Assembly: GCA_037200445.1 (NCBI GenBank)
Contig: JBBCGH010000001.1
Coordinates: forward strand, 4,585,162-4,649,161
DNA: 64,000 bases
Direction of reading: 5' to 3'
DNA from: Alphaproteobacteria bacterium
GTDB taxonomy: Bacteria; Pseudomonadota; Alphaproteobacteria; Rhizobiales; Xanthobacteraceae
Both the position numbers and the translations under genes were made by a program. Below the pieces are notes generated by a model, which saw only the letters and a list, made by a program, of their open reading frames with translations, ran no database searches and was not told where the DNA came from. Each line of letters starts with the position of its first letter. The first letter of the stretch is position 1. Positions 8,884 to 15,907 of the stretch are shown one piece after another.

Positions 8884-8897
8884 GGGGCTTTGCCCAA
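8884..8897 (+). repeat. left terminal inverted repeat of the transposon
   Basis: GGGGCTTTGCCCAA, directly after the target duplicate CTCAA (8879-8883). Subterminal TTGGGCA and TGCCCA motifs follow within 60 bases. Confidence 0.9.
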
Positions 8898-8953
8898 TAA
8901 CCATCAGTTTGCTCCCGCTTTTTGGGCAGGTGAAGTTTCTGCCCAGAAAGTCG

Positions 8954-9517
8954 CTAGTGCAGAGTCCATTCTTTCCCGTCCCACAGAAACGAAAACGACC
9001 CATAGGACGTGGCGATCACGATCTCGGGGAGCGTGATTATCCGGCCGCCCTCCGCCCGTACTGTGATGTGTTGTTCGAGCGCCTTGCCGTTTCGGTCTTT
9101 GACCGTGACAATTTTCCCCCTCACGAAGCCAGATGGCAGAACAATCGTAGCTGGGGGCGCAAGGACATTGATCACATCGTCTGTAGGCTGGACGCGATAC
9201 CAATTGTCGCTGACATCAGTGATGTGAGCTAGAGAAGGATTGCGGGTCGCAAGGGCGTCCGAGAGCGCACGGTTCTTGCGGCTAACATCGTCGTATGCCT
9301 GAAACGCCGCAACGAACAGTGAGAAAAAGGCGATTGACACGAGGAGACGACGTCTCCGCTCGGGCGGAAAGAAATCGTTGAGTTGCGACAGATGGCCCGG
9401 CTTCAAAAATTGTGGGAGCGTCAGCATGAAAAAACATGCTCCCGCGACAAGTCCCCACCAATTCCATAGGAAGGCGCCAGCAAATTCCGATATCCGGTCA
9501 AACAGCGTTGGTGCCAT
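8954..9517 (-). CDS. transposon passenger: two-helix membrane protein of unknown function
   Basis: 187 residues. Two hydrophobic segments (about 18-37, WNWWGLVAGACFFMLTLP, and about 58-73, LLVSIAFFSLFVAAF) are joined by a Pro/Arg-rich loop. After them comes a roughly 110-residue soluble domain with alternating beta-like stretches (VINVLAPPATIVLPSGFV, GKIVTVKDRNGKALEQHITV). No catalytic motif is visible. It lies 20 bases after the transposase stop on the same strand, so both may be read from the transposase promoter. It is not a recognised transposition gene. A membrane-anchored sensor or inhibitor is conceivable but unsupported. Confidence 0.7.
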   Translation of the reverse strand: MAPTLFDRISEFAGAFLWNWWGLVAGACFFMLTLPQFLKPGHLSQLNDFFPPERRRRLLVSIAFFSLFVAAFQAYDDVSRKNRALSDALATRNPSLAHITDVSDNWYRVQPTDDVINVLAPPATIVLPSGFVRGKIVTVKDRNGKALEQHITVRAEGGRIITLPEIVIATSYGSFSFLWDGKEWTLH

Positions 9518-9537
9518 TTTCCCATATTAGCCACCGA

Positions 9538-10767
9538 CTATGCTGGAGTCTGGGGTGTTTCGGACGCCCAGAAAGACGTGTCGATGCCGAGTTCATGCGT
9601 CTCTTGGATCAGGCAGCAGATGTTGTGGCAGATGATCTTGCAAAGGACTTCATTGACCATCGCCACATCTGTCTTGCTGCGGACGTGATCGCGGAACTTG
9701 GCCTTGATCATTGAGAACGTGGACTCGACGTTGCTGCGCTTGTGGTAGTGGCGCAGAAATTCGTCCCGGTGGAATTGGTACATGTGGAACATCTTCGACC
9801 ACAGGCCGCCTCCGCGCCCCGTGTGGATGCTCTTGAAGGCGATGTAGGGCACCGCGCCGCGATACTGGATGGCCTTGTAGTTTTTCAGGCTGCCATAACC
9901 CTTGTCGGCCGAGACTTCGCGAAGGGTGAAGTTCTCTGCGGTCGCATCCACAAGGGCGGGGAGCAACTTGGTATCGCTGGCGTCCTTGTCCTTGATTTCG
10001 ACGGCGGTCACGATGTTGGTCCGCACGCCGCACATCAGGTGCACCTTCACCCATTCGTGCGCGCGGCTGGTCTGGCCGTAGCGATGATCAAACCACGGGA
10101 CAAAGCGCGACGTGGTGAAGCCCGACGAGTCGCACGCGAAGTCTGTTTCAATCGACTTGAGAGGCAGGCTGGTTTCCGTGATCAGTTCACGCAAGATCGG
10201 AGTGAGAGACGGATTTTCCAGATAGTTGAAAATGGAATTGTAGTGCGGCGTTTTGCTGATGAAGCCCTTCGCCTGCGCGTCGCGAAGGTCGCTCATAAAC
10301 CGCCGCGCCGATACTGTGCTGTAGACCTTGAAGCATGCCGCAAAGATCACGTCCTGAATAGGCAGGCGAGGCCGCCCGTTGCGTTGCCGCTCCGGTTCGG
10401 TCACTCCGCTGCACAAGTCGCGAAGCAGTTCTAGGAACCGCTCTTTCTCGCTTGTCTGCGCGGCGTTGTATGCCCGCCAGTCCTGCACGTAGGTTTTCCG
10501 AACCGCTTCCGTGATCGTCACGGTGCCATCGGGCCTTTCCTCCCGCTGCAACACGTATTCGACCGCGAACAGATGCTTGCACTTGTGTCCGCCGTTCTGA
10601 TGGTCGGGGCAGGTACAGTGCGGCGCGTCGGCGTGCGGGATCACCGTGTAGCGGCCCTTGCCGGATTGCGAGGGGACTAACCAAGCCCCGCCCTTCCGTT
10701 CGATCTTGGCCGTTGCGGCGATCTCCAGACCCTTTTGCTGCCTTGGCTGCCCGAACACATCCAACAT
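9538..10767 (-). CDS. transposase: SWIM zinc finger plus DDE catalytic domain
   Basis: 409 residues. A SWIM-type finger lies near the front (C51-x-C53-x9-C63-x-H65), joined to an IS4/IS5-like DDE core with D213 (ACDSSGF), D288 (SADKGYGS) and E348 in the YHKRSNVEST signature. The start ATG 10767 is chosen because GGGGGAG lies 7 bases upstream. An in-frame ATG at 10797 falls inside the predicted -10 box and operator, and the open frame runs further up without a start site. The enzyme should cut and join the 14-bp ends of this element. The SWIM finger probably helps DNA binding. The protein appears intact. Confidence 0.92.
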   Translation of the reverse strand: MLDVFGQPRQQKGLEIAATAKIERKGGAWLVPSQSGKGRYTVIPHADAPHCTCPDHQNGGHKCKHLFAVEYVLQREERPDGTVTITEAVRKTYVQDWRAYNAAQTSEKERFLELLRDLCSGVTEPERQRNGRPRLPIQDVIFAACFKVYSTVSARRFMSDLRDAQAKGFISKTPHYNSIFNYLENPSLTPILRELITETSLPLKSIETDFACDSSGFTTSRFVPWFDHRYGQTSRAHEWVKVHLMCGVRTNIVTAVEIKDKDASDTKLLPALVDATAENFTLREVSADKGYGSLKNYKAIQYRGAVPYIAFKSIHTGRGGGLWSKMFHMYQFHRDEFLRHYHKRSNVESTFSMIKAKFRDHVRSKTDVAMVNEVLCKIICHNICCLIQETHELGIDTSFWASETPQTPA

Positions 10768-10792
10768 GACCAACTCCCCCGTATCTGGGGTG

Positions 10793-10843
10793 ACCATATC
10801 AGAAATGATATCCTTGTCAACAGGAAAATATCGTATATGATAG
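10793..10843. promoter_or_regulatory. face-to-face divergent promoters with two matching operator palindromes
   Basis: On the minus strand TTGACA (10820-10815) and TATGGT (10798-10793), 16 bases apart, fit a promoter for the transposase. On the plus strand TTGTCA (10814-10819) and TATGAT (10836-10841), also 16 apart, fit one for the DUF6471 gene. The two -35 boxes overlap. Each -10 is overlapped by a 16-bp palindrome: ATATCA-gaaa-TGATAT (10796-10811) and ATATCG-tata-TGATAG (10828-10843), 32 bases centre to centre. This layout would let one dimeric regulator, plausibly the DUF6471 protein, shut off both genes. Confidence 0.65.
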
Positions 10844-10870
10844 GACTTGAACGAATATGAGAGGGTACCT

Positions 10871-11101
10871 ATGGCCGCAAAACCCCCTTGGGAAGAACGG
10901 GCGAAGCGATTCCTGAAGGCAGAACTGGCGCGGGCTGACATTTCGTATCGGGAGCTTGCCGAGCGGCTCAAAAAGCACGGCATGAAGGAAACCGAAGCTT
11001 CCATCGCCAACAAGATTTCGCGGGGCACGTTCTCAGCAACGTTCATGCTGGCGGCCCTCATTGCAATCGGCGCGGAGGTTGTCAGACTGGAGGACATCTG
11101 A
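10871..11101 (+). CDS. DUF6471 helix-turn-helix-like protein, probable element regulator
   Basis: A 76-residue basic protein of the DUF6471 type: WEERAKRFLKAELARADISYRELAERL, then ETEASIANKISRGTFSATFMLAALIAIG. The pattern resembles a Cro/XRE-like helix-turn-helix (YRELAERL as helix 2, ASIANKISRG as recognition helix). ATG 10871 has GAGAGG 5-6 bases upstream; a TTG 24 bases earlier is less likely. It is transcribed away from the transposase from the overlapping divergent promoter. A role as repressor of transposition is inferred from position and fold only. Confidence 0.75.
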   Translation: MAAKPPWEERAKRFLKAELARADISYRELAERLKKHGMKETEASIANKISRGTFSATFMLAALIAIGAEVVRLEDI

Positions 11102-11126
11102 CGTTGCGCGGGGCGGCAATAGCGGG

Positions 11127-12008
11127 ATGCAAATACGGGTACGCACCTACATTCCCGAGATATTTTTCGGGGCGCTTCTGGCGGTCGCCATTTTTGGAAT
11201 GGGGATGCTATTTGGTTCATCTCAGCAATCTCCGAGCCACCAGCAGCATCAGTCCGAAAACAACCCCGCCCAATCCCAAGCCCCACAGCAGAACAATTCT
11301 CATTGGTGGGGGCATTCCGACCCCGGCGTCACTGCCGCAACAGTTTTCTTGGTTCTGGTCGGAATAGCGCAGGCGATCATGTTCTACGTTCAACTGAGCT
11401 ACATGCAAAAAGGGATGGATGACGCCAAGATTGCGGCCGAAGCCGCTAAGGCAGCTGCTGAATCGGCTAAGTCCCAAGCCGAGGCCGCCAAGGCGCAAGT
11501 TGCCCTCGCGAAGGATCAAGTCGAGGTCACGAAGATCGGAATTTTCGATTTGGAGCGGGCGTATCTCGCCGTTGGGCCGACTAACATCACGACTACCTTC
11601 AAGCAGGTAGCCGGAAAACAGTTCTATGTGCGTGGGGACCCGTTGGAGGTGGTCATCTTTTTGAATGTCAAGAACACCGGCCGCACCTCGGCACACCTCA
11701 CAAAAATCTATGGTGAATTCTCCGAAGAACCTCCGCTGGGCGATACTCCCTATTACGAGGGCGCGGACCCGGTGATCACAGACCTCGCCATCGGCGCTGG
11801 CGATGCAGACGACTTGCCTATGTATCAGTTCAGACATCCGCTTGTGGATAGTGAACCGCTCTTCTTTTGGGGTTATGTTGAGTATTCCGACATCTTCAGA
11901 AACAAGCGGACTTCGCGCTTCTGTGCTGCTGTTTTCCCCATCCATAAGCATAAGGAGAGGGGCAAATATCAGATCGCAGGCAGCGACCCGTGGCGGCATT
12001 GCGACTAG
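11127..12008 (+). CDS. transposon passenger: membrane protein with two helices and coiled coil
   Basis: 293 residues, starting at ATG 11127, 25 bases after the DUF6471 stop and so likely co-transcribed. One helix (about 9-29, EIFFGALLAVAIFGMGMLFG) is followed by a Gln/Ser-rich linker and a second helix (about 67-90, VTAATVFLVLVGIAQAIMFYV). An Ala/Lys heptad-like coiled coil runs about 96-133, then a beta-rich C-terminal domain (VVIFLNVKNTGRTSAHLTKIYGEF). The topology suggests a small periplasmic loop with the C-terminal domain in the cytoplasm. Similar two-helix proteins are common hypothetical genes in Hyphomicrobiales. No enzymatic motif is seen. Confidence 0.7.
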   Translation: MQIRVRTYIPEIFFGALLAVAIFGMGMLFGSSQQSPSHQQHQSENNPAQSQAPQQNNSHWWGHSDPGVTAATVFLVLVGIAQAIMFYVQLSYMQKGMDDAKIAAEAAKAAAESAKSQAEAAKAQVALAKDQVEVTKIGIFDLERAYLAVGPTNITTTFKQVAGKQFYVRGDPLEVVIFLNVKNTGRTSAHLTKIYGEFSEEPPLGDTPYYEGADPVITDLAIGAGDADDLPMYQFRHPLVDSEPLFFWGYVEYSDIFRNKRTSRFCAAVFPIHKHKERGKYQIAGSDPWRHCD

Positions 12009-12079
12009 CCCTATGAGCACAACAATCGCAGCAAGGACTTTTTGGGCAGCCTTCCCCCTTCTTGGGCAACTCGCCCCTT

Positions 12080-12093
12080 TTGGGCAAAGCCCC
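12080..12093 (-). repeat. right terminal inverted repeat of the transposon
   Basis: Exact complement of the left end, directly before the second CTCAA (12094-12098). TTGGGCA motifs repeat at 12042-12070 just inside the end. Confidence 0.9.
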
Positions 12094-12136
12094 CTCAAGG
12101 GGAGAGGGCAAAAGCGGCAGGCGTCGGCGATACCGC

Positions 12137-13570
12137 TCAGCGGAGCCCCGCGATCTCCCGCGCCTCGCCGGTCAGCTCCAGGATGTGCAGCCCCGTATTC
12201 GCCCGGTCGACCACATAGACGTAGCCGCGATCGTCGGTTTCCACATTGTTGCTCTGGATCGCGATCTTGCACTGATCCTTGCCGTCGACCTTGACGCAGC
12301 GCTTGTCGGTCGCCTCGGTGATCGGCGGAATGAAGTAGCCGGCTTCCTTCGGCCGGTACGGGTTGCGGATGTCGATCGCGCGCACGCCCGCATTGAAGAA
12401 CGTCACGAAGGCGAGCTTGCCGCGGAACACCGGCGCCATACTCTCGTTCGAGGAGTGCGCGCCGAAGCGCCCGCCGCGCTCGCAGAAGTTGCCCGGCGCC
12501 GGCGTGTAGTTCGACACCACCATCGGCTGCTTCTCGATCGTCGCGTCGACGAACCACACCATCTGGCGCGACTCGCCTGCGCCGCATTCGTTCACCAGCG
12601 CCTCGTCGACGATCATCACCATGTCGCGCTCGGCGCCGAACTTGTCGCTGGAAAAATCCGGGATGCGCACCTTGCCGAGCGGATAAGTGGTGTGCGCGCC
12701 GACCAGCGGCGACATGTGCAGCTCGCCGATCACCGGATAGCGCAGATTATCGGGCGTCGGCTCCTTGCCGCCATTGAGCAGCTTCTCGCGGTCGAGGATC
12801 TGCAACACGCCGCCCTTGTTTGTGCCGTAACCGACATAGATGCGGTTGGCCTGCGGGCCCGCGGAAATCGCGCCATGCAGTTCGGTCGGCACCGTGCCTT
12901 CGGTGCCGGGCTGCTGGCCGACAAGGCCGAAATCGCGGATGAATTTCGGCTGCGCGGGATTGCTCAGATCATAGACCTGCATCATGCGGCGCGTGCGCCA
13001 GCCGGGCGCGCCGGAGACGAGATACGCAATGCCGGTGTCGCACTCCCACCAGTTTTTATGCGTGTCCCGAATGCCCTCGCCGATGCGCGCGAGCAGCGCC
13101 GGATTGGACGGATTGGTGACGTCCCAGACTTCGTGCGCCCGTCCGCCGAACACGCGCAGCATGTAGGTCTTTTGCTTGTCGGCGTTCGGCAGCGCGGCGC
13201 CGTCGCACACGCGCACCATCTGCGCACCGCCCTCCTCGTAGTTCCCTTCGAGGCCGGGGATGTGTTTCAGGTATTTCGGGTTGGCCGGATCGGTGACGTC
13301 GATGATCGAGGTGCCGTTGAACTCGGCCTGTCCGGTCTGCTTGTTGATCGGCTTCGGCACATCGGGCGTGCCGCCGTGATGGCCGATATACGCGATGTAG
13401 CGGTCGCCCTGTTTATGGATCGTCGGCTGGTAGGCCGAGCGCGCCTGCAGGTCGCTCATGCCGACGAGGCGCATGTTCTGCGCTTCGGGCGGATCGCCGA
13501 CCTTGGGGGATTGAGCCAGCGCGGGCGCAAGCATGAGCGGCGTGAATGCGAGCGCGAGCCAGCGGGCCAT
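12137..13570 (-). CDS. secreted LVIVD-repeat beta-propeller protein
   Basis: 477 residues with a signal peptide (about 1-19, MARWLALAFTPLMLAPALA|Q). The rest is made of LVIVD-type repeats of the form IDVTDPANPKYLKHI, WDVTNPSNPALLARI, VYDLSNPAQPKFIRDF and IDIRNPYRPKEAGYF, consistent with a beta-propeller exported to the periplasm. Four Cys near the C-terminal half may form disulphides (VNECG, GNFCER, DKRCV, DQCKI). The family has no fixed biochemical role. The gene stands alone between the transposon and a palindromic repeat. Insertion of the transposon about 40 bases after its stop leaves it intact. Confidence 0.85.
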   Translation of the reverse strand: MARWLALAFTPLMLAPALAQSPKVGDPPEAQNMRLVGMSDLQARSAYQPTIHKQGDRYIAYIGHHGGTPDVPKPINKQTGQAEFNGTSIIDVTDPANPKYLKHIPGLEGNYEEGGAQMVRVCDGAALPNADKQKTYMLRVFGGRAHEVWDVTNPSNPALLARIGEGIRDTHKNWWECDTGIAYLVSGAPGWRTRRMMQVYDLSNPAQPKFIRDFGLVGQQPGTEGTVPTELHGAISAGPQANRIYVGYGTNKGGVLQILDREKLLNGGKEPTPDNLRYPVIGELHMSPLVGAHTTYPLGKVRIPDFSSDKFGAERDMVMIVDEALVNECGAGESRQMVWFVDATIEKQPMVVSNYTPAPGNFCERGGRFGAHSSNESMAPVFRGKLAFVTFFNAGVRAIDIRNPYRPKEAGYFIPPITEATDKRCVKVDGKDQCKIAIQSNNVETDDRGYVYVVDRANTGLHILELTGEAREIAGLR

Positions 13571-13604
13571 GGCGTGTCCTCCCAGTGTTCGTTGCTTGGA
13601 TTCT

Positions 13605-13722
13605 ACTCCGTCATGGCCGGGCTTGTCCCGGCCATCCCGATAGAGCGGGCACAGCGCATGCCTGCTCTATCGGGATCACCGGGTCTCGCACCTTCGGTGC
13701 GGCCCGGTGATGACGAATGGAG
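13605..13722. repeat. extragenic palindromic repeat, family G
   Basis: Two hairpins, ATGGCCGGG/CCCGGCCAT near 13613-13637 and CACCGGG/CCCGGTG near 13677-13710, surround CCCGATAGAGC...GCTCTATCGGG. No gene is present. Only this one copy was seen in the window. Confidence 0.65.
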
Positions 13723-13739
13723 ATTTCAATGCGCGAAAC

Positions 13740-14507
13740 TCAGGTATTCACATTCCCCCCGTCGACCGCGATGGTCTGGCCGGTGACGAAGTCGCTCTCC
13801 GCCGAGGCGAGAAAGATGAGCGCGCCGAGCAGATCCTGCGGCTGCATGTCTCGTTTAATCGCACGCGACGCGATCGCGCGGCCGCGCGCGGTCTGCACGT
13901 GGCCGGGGTTCTGCTCGACGATCGAGTCCGAGAGCGTGAAGCCGGGCATCAGCGTATTGACGCAGATGCCGTCGTCGCCGAGTTCGCGCGACATCGAGCG
14001 GGTCATCGCCATGATGCCGCCTTTGCTGGCGACGTAGTGCATCAGCCAGGGGATGCCGCGCACCGGCGTGCCGGAGCCGATATTGATGATCTTGCCGTAT
14101 TTGCGTTCGATCATGCGCAGCGCGACATGCTTCGACACCAGGAAGGTGCCGCGCAGGTTGACCGCCATCACCTTGTCCCAGAGACCGACGTCGATCTCGG
14201 TGAACTTCTGCTCGTGCAGCGGCGCGTAGAGCGCGGCGTTGTTCACCAGCACGTCGATCTGGCCGAAACGCTCCATCGTGCTGGCGACGAGGCGCATCAC
14301 CGAAGCCTCGTCGCTCACGTCGCAGATTTCGCTCGCGACCGAATTGGCGCCGTGTTTCGCGGCGATCTCGGCCGCGAGCTCGCCGCCATCAACAATGTCG
14401 GCGATCATCACGCGCGCGCCTTGCGCCGCGAGCGCCTGCGAATAGTGCCGCCCGATCCCCTTCGCGCCGCCGGTCACAATCGCGACGCGGCCGTCGAGTC
14501 TGCCCAT
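13740..14507 (-). CDS. short-chain dehydrogenase/reductase (SDR)
   Basis: 255 residues, a classical SDR. Cofactor motif TGGAKGIG (TGxxxGxG) near residue 12, NNAA near 90, catalytic Ser in IGSGTPVRG, YVASK (YxxxK) near 155 and a C-terminal GQTIAVDGGN. An acidic residue after the second strand (MIADIVD) points to NAD(H). Start ATG 14507 (MGRLDGRVAIVTGG) has GGAG 9 bases upstream. The gene is divergent from the SnoaL-like gene across a palindromic repeat. The alcohol substrate is unknown. Confidence 0.9.
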   Translation of the reverse strand: MGRLDGRVAIVTGGAKGIGRHYSQALAAQGARVMIADIVDGGELAAEIAAKHGANSVASEICDVSDEASVMRLVASTMERFGQIDVLVNNAALYAPLHEQKFTEIDVGLWDKVMAVNLRGTFLVSKHVALRMIERKYGKIINIGSGTPVRGIPWLMHYVASKGGIMAMTRSMSRELGDDGICVNTLMPGFTLSDSIVEQNPGHVQTARGRAIASRAIKRDMQPQDLLGALIFLASAESDFVTGQTIAVDGGNVNT

Positions 14508-14518
14508 GCTCACAGTCT

Positions 14519-14606
14519 CCATCGTCATTGCCCGCGCAAGCGGGCAATCCAGTAGACGATAACAAAGCCGGAGTGTACTGGATGCCCGCCTTCGCGGGCA
14601 TGACGC
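14519..14606. repeat. extragenic palindromic repeat, family D copy 1
   Basis: Pairs TGCCCGCGCAAGCGGGCA with a distal CTGGATGCCCGCCTTCGCGGGCATGAC hairpin. The same two-hairpin layout recurs at 41962-42047 and 49736-49853. Confidence 0.8.
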
Positions 14607-14620
14607 CAAGAGGAATACAC

Positions 14621-15223
14621 ATGGACGCCACCACCCTGCCCGACCGCCTCGCGATCCGTCAGCTCGTCGAGGACTGGGCGGTGCTGCGCGACGCGCGGTT
14701 GTGGGACCGCTTCCGCGAAGTGTGGCACGAGGACGGGCGCATGATGGCGACCTGGTTCCAGGGCACGCGTGACGAGTTCATCAAGGTCAGCGAGGAAGGC
14801 TATCAAAAGGGCGTGCGCATCCTGCATTTCCTCGGCGGCTCTACCGTCGATCTGTCAGGCGGCCGCGCGATCGCGCAGACCAAGATGACCATCTCGCAGC
14901 GCGCCAAGGTCGATGGCGTGCTGTGCGACGTGGTGTGCACCGGGCGCTTCTACGATTTCTTCGAGGATCGCGCGGGTCGCTGGGGCCTCGTGCTGCGCCA
15001 GCCGATCTACGAGAAGGATCGCCTCGACCCGCTCGATCCCGCAGCGAAGCTCGAACTCGATCCCGAGCTGCTGGCGCGGTTTCCCGAAGGCTACCGCCAC
15101 CTCGCCTATCTGCAGACGCGCATCGGCTACACGGTCAAACGCGACATGCCGGGGCTCGATGGGCCGGAGGTGGAGAAGTTGTATGCGCGGGGGGAGAGAT
15201 GGCTCAATGGGGAGAAATTGTAG
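14621..15223 (+). CDS. SnoaL-like / NTF2-fold protein
   Basis: 200 residues of the SnoaL_4 type: LPDRLAIRQLVEDWAVLRDARLWDRFREVWHEDGRMMATWFQGT, the usual helix-plus-cone start, then HFLGGSTVDLSGGRAIAQTKMTI and RFYDFFEDRAGRWGLVLRQPIYEKDRL. The family includes aromatic-acid hydratase-like and dioxygenase small-subunit-like folds with Asp/His pairs. The start is ATG 14621 after AGAGGAA; an earlier ATG would translate the palindromic repeat. The divergent SDR may act in the same pathway. No specific reaction can be assigned. Confidence 0.8.
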   Translation: MDATTLPDRLAIRQLVEDWAVLRDARLWDRFREVWHEDGRMMATWFQGTRDEFIKVSEEGYQKGVRILHFLGGSTVDLSGGRAIAQTKMTISQRAKVDGVLCDVVCTGRFYDFFEDRAGRWGLVLRQPIYEKDRLDPLDPAAKLELDPELLARFPEGYRHLAYLQTRIGYTVKRDMPGLDGPEVEKLYARGERWLNGEKL

Positions 15224-15226
15224 CTG

Positions 15227-15346
15227 GTCATTCCGGCCGAGCGGAGCGAGGGCCGGAATCCATAGCCACGAGACACACGACTAAGAACCAGTCGTGGTTA
15301 TGGATCCCGGGCTCGGCCTATCGGCCCCCCCGGGATGACCAAGAGG
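15227..15346. repeat. extragenic palindromic repeat, family C copy 1
   Basis: Inverted GTCATTCCGGCC/GGGATGAC ends enclose GGAATCCATAGCCACGAG and GTGGTTATGGATCCCGGGCT. Similar copies lie at 43968-44078 and 52683-52830. Confidence 0.8.
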
Positions 15347-15907
15347 TCACTTCACCCTCACCCGCTCGATGAACTTCGCGAACGCCGCGAGCTGCAGCTT
15401 GATCATGTCGCGGGTCTGCTGATCTTTCAGCTCCAGCGTCTCGGCGTCGAACTTCTGCGGCGCGAAGGTCACGATCACCTCGGGTCGGCCGAAGATCAGC
15501 GCATCGATCGAGGTCAGGCACTGGCGCAGGTGATACTGCATGCGCGAGCCGCCGAGCAGTGCGCCGGAGGCCGATTGCAACGCGACCGGCTTGTCCTTGA
15601 AGGGCTGGTCCTTCATGCGCGAGACCCAGTCGATCGCGTTCTTGAGCGTGCCGGGGATGGTCCAGTTGTATTCGGGGGACACGATGATCACGCCGTCGGC
15701 GGCGCGGATCGCGTCGGCGAACGCCGTGACGCTTTCCGGAAAGCCGGTCGCGTCCTGATCGTCGTGATTGTAATGCGGCATCGTATCGACGCGCGGCGCG
15801 TCGGTGAGACGCATGCCCTCGGGCGCGAGCGCCGGCAGCGCACGCACCAGCGCGGCATTGTAGGACTTCTTGCGCAGGCTGCCACAGATCGTGAGGATAT
15901 TCGGCAT
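15347..15907 (-). CDS. NADPH-dependent FMN reductase (second of tandem pair)
   Basis: 186 residues, flavodoxin-like fold of the NADPH:FMN reductase family. FMN-phosphate loop CGSLRKKSYN near residue 9, and the family signature SPEYNWTIPGTLKNAIDWVSR near 77-97. ATG 15907 overlaps the upstream paralogue stop (TGATG), so the two are translationally coupled. It may supply reduced flavin, or reduce quinones, azo compounds or chromate as relatives do. About half its residues match its tandem neighbour, which indicates local duplication. Confidence 0.88.
   Translation of the reverse strand: MPNILTICGSLRKKSYNAALVRALPALAPEGMRLTDAPRVDTMPHYNHDDQDATGFPESVTAFADAIRAADGVIIVSPEYNWTIPGTLKNAIDWVSRMKDQPFKDKPVALQSASGALLGGSRMQYHLRQCLTSIDALIFGRPEVIVTFAPQKFDAETLELKDQQTRDMIKLQLAAFAKFIERVRVK

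Larger units (their letters stand above)
8884..12093. mobile_element. complete 3.2-kb DDE transposon with passenger genes
   Basis: The element is 3,210 bp. Its ends are perfect 14-bp inverted repeats, GGGGCTTTGCCCAA at 8884-8897 and its complement at 12080-12093. It is flanked by the direct repeat CTCAA (8879-8883 and 12094-12098). Removing element plus one CTCAA rebuilds a perfect family-F hairpin (CCCTCTCC-CTCAA-GGGGAGAGGG), which is direct evidence of insertion. Extra TTGGGCA/TGCCCAA motifs repeat just inside each end. Cargo: a membrane protein and the transposase on the minus strand, then a DUF6471 gene and a second membrane protein on the plus strand. Intact ends, intact target duplication and intact genes suggest recent movement. 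I cannot name the insertion-sequence family. Confidence 0.9.

Noticed and set aside
10768-11286. N-terminal extension of the transposase up to 11286
   Set aside because: It would run through the divergent promoter and the DUF6471 gene; GGGGGAG before ATG 10767 gives a better start.
8884-12093. Assignment of the element to the Tn3 family because of GGGG ends and a 5-bp duplication
   Set aside because: The transposase is a short DDE enzyme of IS4/IS5-like type with a SWIM finger, not a Tn3 TnpA, and no resolvase is present.
12062-13786. 574-codon plus-strand open frame opposite the LVIVD-repeat gene
   Set aside because: Arg/His/Asp-rich shadow; the minus strand has a signal peptide and regular propeller repeats.
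13605-14606. CRISPR array from closely spaced palindromes
   Set aside because: The units differ in sequence and spacing and belong to separate dispersed repeat families; no regular spacers or cas genes.
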